Source: a virus. Taken from it: a stretch of 64,000 nt of DNA. The notes below the pieces were generated by a model that was given only the letters and a program-made list of their open reading frames with translations, did no database searches and had not been told where the DNA came from. Of this stretch, positions 60,312 to 64,000 are shown in pieces. The stretch covers positions 1-64,000 of the IMG/VR virus record IMGVR_UViG_3300023109_003600. One strand, given 5' to 3'. Within the stretch, counting starts at the first letter, position 1. Each line of letters opens with the position of its first letter. A program made the position numbers and the translations under genes.

Positions 60312-61118
60312 TCATTCTGGGCGCTTACCCAAAGGTTTCCCATCTTGACCAATTTGCCCATCTCTAATTTTTGTAGCAGAGACTTCTTGCAATTCTTTAC
60401 TTAGTTCCAATTGTTCGATATTGTAACCAACACCTCTTCCATAAAATACGTCCATAATATTTGGAAGCTCTACGACTTTAATTTTATTTCCAAACTCGAT
60501 ACAAGCAGAATGTATCTCTGCTTTTACCTTTTCAAAATTGTAGGGATTACTATCATTAATTCCACCAACATCTCTTAATGCTATGCAACACTGACCTGTT
60601 CTTTTTATGGCTTCGGCAACAAGACTCTTGTGTCCAATGTGGAATGGTTGGTATCTACCTATTAGTAGTGCGGTAGGCGCCTGATTATCCCACACTTCGC
60701 TTTCGTTTAATTTTTCAATAACTTTATCGACCCACTCTTCTGGAGTTCCATCAGTAAGTCTTACATCATAATTCATAGGACTTTCAAACAATTTGTTCGT
60801 ATCTTCGTATCTACCCTCCAAGATTCTATCTACCCAAATTACAAAATCTGCATTAAAAGATTCTCTTGTTTTTTGAGTTGGGCAGATAAAGTCTGCGATA
60901 ACATAACACCCTCCCATTTTCGCCCAATCACAAAGTTTGCCCATTCTCTTGGCATGAGACAATCTATCTTCAGGAGAAAAACCAAGTTCAGAATATATAT
61001 CTTGCCTAACAGCATCAGCATTAAACCATGCAGCTTGCAATTTTGGAACGAGCTTTTCAGCTAAAGTTGTCTTGCCAGAACCTGGCAGACCCATAATTAA
61101 TATTTTTCTTTTCGTCAT
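60312..61118 (-). CDS. Fusion of APS-kinase-like P-loop kinase and HIGH-type nucleotidylyltransferase
   Basis: The protein has 268 aa from the ATG at 61118; an upstream GTG at 61133 lies over the -10 box TATAAT (61130-61125), which is 6 bases from the chosen ATG. The N-terminal domain has 'ILIMGLPGSGKTTLAEKL' and 'ADFICPTQKTRESFNADFVIWVD', as in adenylylsulfate kinases. The C-terminal domain has 'GRYQPFHIGHKSLV', an HxGH adenylyl/cytidylyltransferase motif closest to NadM. Possible roles are PAPS synthesis for the viral sulfotransferases or NAD salvage. Confidence 0.75.
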   Translation of the reverse strand: MTKRKILIMGLPGSGKTTLAEKLVPKLQAAWFNADAVRQDIYSELGFSPEDRLSHAKRMGKLCDWAKMGGCYVIADFICPTQKTRESFNADFVIWVDRILEGRYEDTNKLFESPMNYDVRLTDGTPEEWVDKVIEKLNESEVWDNQAPTALLIGRYQPFHIGHKSLVAEAIKRTGQCCIALRDVGGINDSNPYNFEKVKAEIHSACIEFGNKIKVVELPNIMDVFYGRGVGYNIEQLELSKELQEVSATKIRDGQIGQDGKPLGKRPE

Positions 61119-61150
61119 AACCCTATTATACACTTTTATTTTTTTTATCC

Positions 61151-61179
61151 TTGACTTATTTTTTTAAAAATAGTAATAT
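61151..61179 (+). promoter_or_regulatory. Sigma70 promoter of the deoxyribosyltransferase-like gene
   Basis: TTGACT (61151-61156), a 17-base spacer and TAATAT (61174-61179) are followed 13 bases later by the ATG at 61193. A reading frame open from the TTG of the -35 box itself is therefore not the start. Confidence 0.75.
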
Positions 61180-61192
61180 ATACTTATATCAA

Positions 61193-61729
61193 ATGAATTT
61201 ACTAGAAAACACAAAAACATATTTAGTAGGACACATGCAATATCTTAGCGGAAGAAATTGGCGCGAAGAAATAACAGGGCAATTAAGCTCCTTAAATATA
61301 ACATGTTTTGATCCATACAAAAAACCATTCATGAAAGATGTTGAAGAAGACGAAGCCTCTAGGCTTGAAATGGAAACATGGATGAAGACCAAACAGTATG
61401 ATCGAGTTACGGATAGAATGAAAACCGTAAGAGCATACGACCTAAACTTAGTTGATCGTTCAGATTTTATTATTGCCCATCTTGTTCCAGATGTAGCTTC
61501 GTGGGGCAGTGCAGAAGAAATAGTTACAGCAGTACGAATGAAAAAACCTATTTTTATTAGCATGGAAGGTGGAAAGTCAAAGACACCTTTATGGATGCTA
61601 GGAATGCTACCTCATAAATATATTTATAATAGTCTTGACGAAGTAGTAGAAATGTTGTATGCTATAGACAATGGAAACAAACCGATAGATTCAGATAGGT
61701 GGAGATTACTACAGAAACAATTCAGATAA
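61193..61729 (+). CDS. Nucleoside 2-deoxyribosyltransferase-like protein
   Basis: The protein has 178 aa. 'KTYLVGHMQYLSGRNWREEI' and 'DLNLVDRSDFIIAHLVPDVASWGSAEEI' (split in two conserved blocks) match the flavodoxin-like fold of this family, with the acidic pair before the helix and the catalytic Glu in SAEEI. Phage members may act in base or nucleotide salvage; signalling-nucleotide hydrolysis by related folds is an alternative. It starts a rightward transcript divergent from the kinase fusion. Confidence 0.7.
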   Translation: MNLLENTKTYLVGHMQYLSGRNWREEITGQLSSLNITCFDPYKKPFMKDVEEDEASRLEMETWMKTKQYDRVTDRMKTVRAYDLNLVDRSDFIIAHLVPDVASWGSAEEIVTAVRMKKPIFISMEGGKSKTPLWMLGMLPHKYIYNSLDEVVEMLYAIDNGNKPIDSDRWRLLQKQFR

Positions 61730-61740
61730 TATAGAAAACA

Positions 61741-61815
61741 ATGACACTAGATTTAATATTATTCATAATTTTTAGTTACTTATTTTACCAAGTTATAGAA
61801 AAAGGAAGATTTTAA
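61741..61815 (+). CDS. Very small single-helix membrane protein
   Basis: The protein has 24 aa, with a hydrophobic helix (LDLILFIIFSYLFY) followed by a short charged tail (QVIEKGRF). It lies 11 bases after the previous stop and 1 base before the next ATG, and its last codons contain a GGAAG ribosome-binding site for that gene. It could be a genuine micro-protein or only a leader; there is no homology to judge by. Confidence 0.35.
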   Translation: MTLDLILFIIFSYLFYQVIEKGRF

Positions 61816-61816
61816 T

Positions 61817-62194
61817 ATGAGCGAAGACAAAAACAATAAAAATAAAAACCCCCTCGAGGGAGCAACAAGAATGGGAGATTCCTTTACTCCCACTCCAGAT
61901 CAACTTAACGCCTTATTGGGAGACGCGATGGGAACTCAAAGAGCAGCCCTACCAACGCAACAATACCTACAGTCAATATTCAATCAGTATGTAGGATTAC
62001 GAGAGCAAAGTTTGGCAGACTTGTCTATGCTATTGCAACATGGAGTTGGAGTTGGAGATCATGCTGATGTAGGAGCAACAATCAAACAGAAAATTGAAGA
62101 GGCTGAGAAATACGACTCTTTAGTTTCTGCAATGGACAAGTGGTTCGCGGCAGGACAAGCGGCAGAACAATTCAAACAAGCAAAGCAAGAGTGA
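61817..62194 (+). CDS. Hypothetical helical protein, possibly virion-associated
   Basis: The protein has 125 aa. A hydrophilic N-terminus (DKNNKNKNP) is followed by helices rich in Gln and Ala, as in phage assembly or chaperone proteins. The AAAGGAAG ribosome-binding site is well placed. It overlaps the next gene by 4 bases (GTGA). Not recognised. Confidence 0.55.
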   Translation: MSEDKNNKNKNPLEGATRMGDSFTPTPDQLNALLGDAMGTQRAALPTQQYLQSIFNQYVGLREQSLADLSMLLQHGVGVGDHADVGATIKQKIEEAEKYDSLVSAMDKWFAAGQAAEQFKQAKQE

Positions 62195-62361
62195 GGGGTA
62201 AGGCATGCAAGAGGTTAAAAACTTTATTTAACCCAAAAGAAGGAGACGAAACAAGTAAAAAAGCTTATCGACTAGCAAAAAAACAATACAAATCATTTAA
62301 CGAAGACGAAAAAAAATCATTTATTAAAAATCTAGAAATTATTCACAATTCAAAACAATAA
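62191..62361 (+). CDS. Hypothetical small basic protein (GTG start)
   Basis: The protein has 56 aa from the GTG at 62191, chosen for its GTGA overlap with the previous stop; an in-frame GTG at 62140 is possible. It is Lys-rich and helical throughout. Not recognised. The short size and position are consistent with a tail-assembly accessory, which is a guess. Confidence 0.45.
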   Translation: MRGKACKRLKTLFNPKEGDETSKKAYRLAKKQYKSFNEDEKKSFIKNLEIIHNSKQ

Positions 62362-62366
62362 AAACT

Positions 62367-62681
62367 ATGGAAAACGAAAATAATCAAACAAACGATTGGA
62401 AAGAACGCGAAATTGGAGCTCTCTGGAGACGCAGTGGCAAAAGTCAAAAGTATCTATCTGGATACATTAGAACTGGAGACGAGCTAGACCCGCAAGAAGT
62501 CAGGCTAGTAGTATTTAGTAATAAGTACAAGAGCGAAAACGAAAAAGCTCCAGATTTTGTAGTCTACAGGTCCGAACCTGCGCAAAAACAAGAAACGGTT
62601 GAAGCAAAATCTTCAAACAAAGCTCCAGCAAAAGCTGAAGAAGATGATTTAGAGCAAGAGCTAGAAGAATTATTAAAATAA
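62367..62681 (+). CDS. Hypothetical protein resembling DUF736-type small phage proteins
   Basis: The protein has 104 aa. 'IGALWRRSGKSQKYLSGYI' with 'LVVFSNKYKSENEKAPDFVVY' follows the beta layout of small DUF736-like proteins. An Ala/Glu-rich acidic tail (EEDDLEQELEELLK) follows. Function unknown. Confidence 0.5.
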   Translation: MENENNQTNDWKEREIGALWRRSGKSQKYLSGYIRTGDELDPQEVRLVVFSNKYKSENEKAPDFVVYRSEPAQKQETVEAKSSNKAPAKAEEDDLEQELEELLK

Positions 62682-62757
62682 TTAAAAGAAATCTAGAAAA
62701 TCTTTTTTTTCTGTGTAATATTGGTTAACTACATTTTAACATTTAACTTTATATATT

Positions 62758-63144
62758 ATGGCAGGCAGAGATTTCGACATTCATCCATCAGGCGTTTTTG
62801 GCGCAGATTATTCAGTATTAACTGGCAGCACACCTTTTACCCCACCAGCAGATGGAATATTTTTACCTCTATCAACGCTAGTGGGTCAATCTGGAGCTCC
62901 AACCGACCACGAGCTTACTAAAGCAGAAGCGGGAGTAGACCACAGAAAAGTAGCTTGGGGCATACTCGAAGCATATTATGCTCATATGTCAGAATTAGAT
63001 GTTGATAGCGCAATAGATAACTTTACTGTTACTAGAGGAGCTTTATCTTTTACTGGAGAAGCATCAAGTCGTAGAACTTATACCATTAGTTTTCAATATG
63101 GTGTGGGATCTATGGATATTGGTGACGAAACTGCAGCTCCTTAA
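62758..63144 (+). CDS. Probable virion protein, paralogue of the protein at 42211
   Basis: The protein has 128 aa and is beta-rich. 'GIFLPLSTL', 'DHRKVAWGILEAYY' and 'LSFTGEASSRRTYTISFQYGV' align with the protein at 42211-42639. A 76-base gap before it contains only AT-rich sequence. The neighbouring small genes resemble a late gene cluster. Tail tube or decoration is possible but unproven. Confidence 0.5.
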   Translation: MAGRDFDIHPSGVFGADYSVLTGSTPFTPPADGIFLPLSTLVGQSGAPTDHELTKAEAGVDHRKVAWGILEAYYAHMSELDVDSAIDNFTVTRGALSFTGEASSRRTYTISFQYGVGSMDIGDETAAP

Positions 63145-63512
63145 TGGAAGTCGAATACGGGCTAATTACTAGCTCGGCGGTACCAGAACAGCTGAGAGCG
63201 TCTAAGTCCTTTATGGAGGTAGACAAAAATCAGTGGTACGATTTAGTGGATTATGCAAAAAGTCTCGACCCAACCAAAGAGTCTGAAAAAGTTATGGTTT
63301 TAGTTGTTGCGCATGGAACTCCCGAAGAAGAAGCGGCAGAGCAAAAACGTCTTGAAAAAGAAGCGGCAGAAGTAGCAAGGTTAAAAGCTGAAGAACAGAA
63401 AAACATCCAACAAAAACAATCTGAACAAGAAAAACAAGAATCGGAGCAGAGGGAACAATCTAGGCTCAGAGCTCGATCAAAAGAAATACTCAATGCCTTA
63501 TACGGAAGATAA
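63144..63512 (+). CDS. Coiled-coil protein, Glu/Gln/Lys-rich
   Basis: The protein has 122 aa. A short globular N-terminal part ends at about residue 62. A long charged helix follows (about 63-118; EEEAAEQKRLEKEAAEVARL and onward), predicted to form a coiled coil. It overlaps the preceding gene by 1 base and the next by 20. Not recognised; scaffold or tail-assembly chaperone roles are possible. Confidence 0.5.
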   Translation: MEVEYGLITSSAVPEQLRASKSFMEVDKNQWYDLVDYAKSLDPTKESEKVMVLVVAHGTPEEEAAEQKRLEKEAAEVARLKAEEQKNIQQKQSEQEKQESEQREQSRLRARSKEILNALYGR

Positions 63513-63810
63513 GCAGTCGGTAATACACAAAGCTAATTTCATTATTAAAGCATGTAAGCTTTTAAAAACCGAGTTGCACTGTGATTTTATAGAAGAGCCC
63601 ATATTTCACTGTGTTATATATAACACAAGAGGTGATATGGCAAGTATATCGCAAGATCATAATTTATTTGAATCGGCAAAGTATGCCCCCGAGTGGTCAG
63701 AATCAATGACGAATTGGGCAAAAGAAGAAGGCTTCTCTGAATCACAGATTAAAACTCAAAACCTTATGCATACAGCAACCTTAAATGAAATCTGCGCGCT
63801 TTTAACATGA
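63493..63810 (+). CDS. Hypothetical protein
   Basis: The protein has 105 aa with mixed alpha/beta content and four cysteines scattered without a motif. Not recognised. The start overlaps the coiled-coil gene by 20 bases and the stop overlaps the next ATG (ATGA at 63807). Confidence 0.5.
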   Translation: MPYTEDKQSVIHKANFIIKACKLLKTELHCDFIEEPIFHCVIYNTRGDMASISQDHNLFESAKYAPEWSESMTNWAKEEGFSESQIKTQNLMHTATLNEICALLT

Positions 63811-64000
63811 TCGAAAAAGGAAAAAATTTACAGTTTTATTCTTGGGTAAGAGAAGGTGAGTCAATTACTGTTGTGGGAACAAGGCTTCCAGAAAAACCCT
63901 TAACGTTTTCTTTTTTTTTAGGTAAAGAACAATTAAACGATACAGACAGCTCGATTGTCACAGACTTTGTAACAGAATTAAAAGAATCAATGTCAAAAAC
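63807..64000 (+). CDS. Partial gene running off the right edge
   Basis: The frame is open from an ATG at 63807 (ATGA overlap with the previous stop) to the window end, 64 codons. It begins MIEKGKNLQFYSWVREGESI with a beta-strand-rich pattern continuing to 'FSFFLGKEQL'. Too short to classify. Confidence 0.55.
   Translation, partial: MIEKGKNLQFYSWVREGESITVVGTRLPEKPLTFSFFLGKEQLNDTDSSIVTDFVTELKESMSK

Noticed and set aside
62721-62921. 66-codon plus-strand frame overlapping the gene at 62758
   Set aside because: It is a shadow frame rich in Arg/Ser/Trp; the 62758 frame has a virion-like sequence and a paralogue.

Overview
The window looks like about 64 kb of a large, AT-rich, tightly packed tailed-phage genome. 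Most genes overlap their neighbour by 1 to 20 bases, there are almost no gaps, and a near-complete viral DNA-metabolism set sits beside fibre-like and collagen-like proteins and many glycosyltransferases. I recognised no terminase, portal, major capsid protein or integrase, so 'phage' is inferred from gene content and compactness. A host in the Planctomycetota-Verrucomicrobiota-Chlamydiota group is suggested by an SHD1-DUF1549-DUF1553 gene followed by a DUF1501 gene, and by a class Ic-like ribonucleotide reductase small subunit resembling the chlamydial enzyme. Sigma70-type promoters of the form TTGACW-N17-TATAWT recur and often lie only 4-14 bases upstream of the start codon.

Layout. (1) 1-14.6 kb, mostly minus strand: a zinc-metallopeptidase/collagen-like protein cut by the window edge, a possible strand-annealing protein, glycosyltransferases, a fibre-like gene (plus strand), a duplicated pair of subtilisin-like protease and FmdB-like genes with one protease copy lacking its catalytic residues, SSB, a sigma factor and a dNMP kinase. 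(2) 14.6-28 kb, plus strand: a carbohydrate block with a small DNA-binding-like protein, GT2, Nucleotid_trans-type, fucosyltransferase-like and exostosin-like transferases, two LicD-like proteins, a cytidylyltransferase-aminotransferase fusion of PntC type, a methyltransferase, GDP-mannose dehydratase, GDP-fucose synthase and a phosphomannose-isomerase-type cupin. (3) 28-40.4 kb, plus: a membrane coiled-coil protein, RecA, nucleases, DnaB-type helicase, primase, UDP-galactopyranose mutase, NrdA, NrdB and a Nudix hydrolase. (4) 40.4-42.9 kb: an outer-membrane barrel, a small membrane protein and virion-like genes. (5) 43-49.8 kb: a second glycan block with glycosyltransferase-sulfotransferase genes. 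(6) 49.8-56.7 kb: a DNA polymerase III alpha split into separate PHP, exonuclease and polymerase genes, a ClpC-type unfoldase, and a full tmRNA gene. (7) 56.7-60.3 kb: the SHD1-DUF1549-DUF1553/DUF1501 pair. (8) 60.3-64 kb: a kinase-nucleotidylyltransferase fusion, a deoxyribosyltransferase-like gene and small probable virion genes, the last one cut by the window edge.

How the genes may work together. The virus appears to bring its own replisome parts, dNTP supply and a sigma factor. It may also bring a ribosome-rescue and proteolysis module (tmRNA with an ALAA-ending tag next to ClpC). The sugar genes could make fucosylated, sulfated and phosphocholine- or aminoethylphosphonate-decorated glycans on virion fibres or on the host surface. 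That last function is inference.
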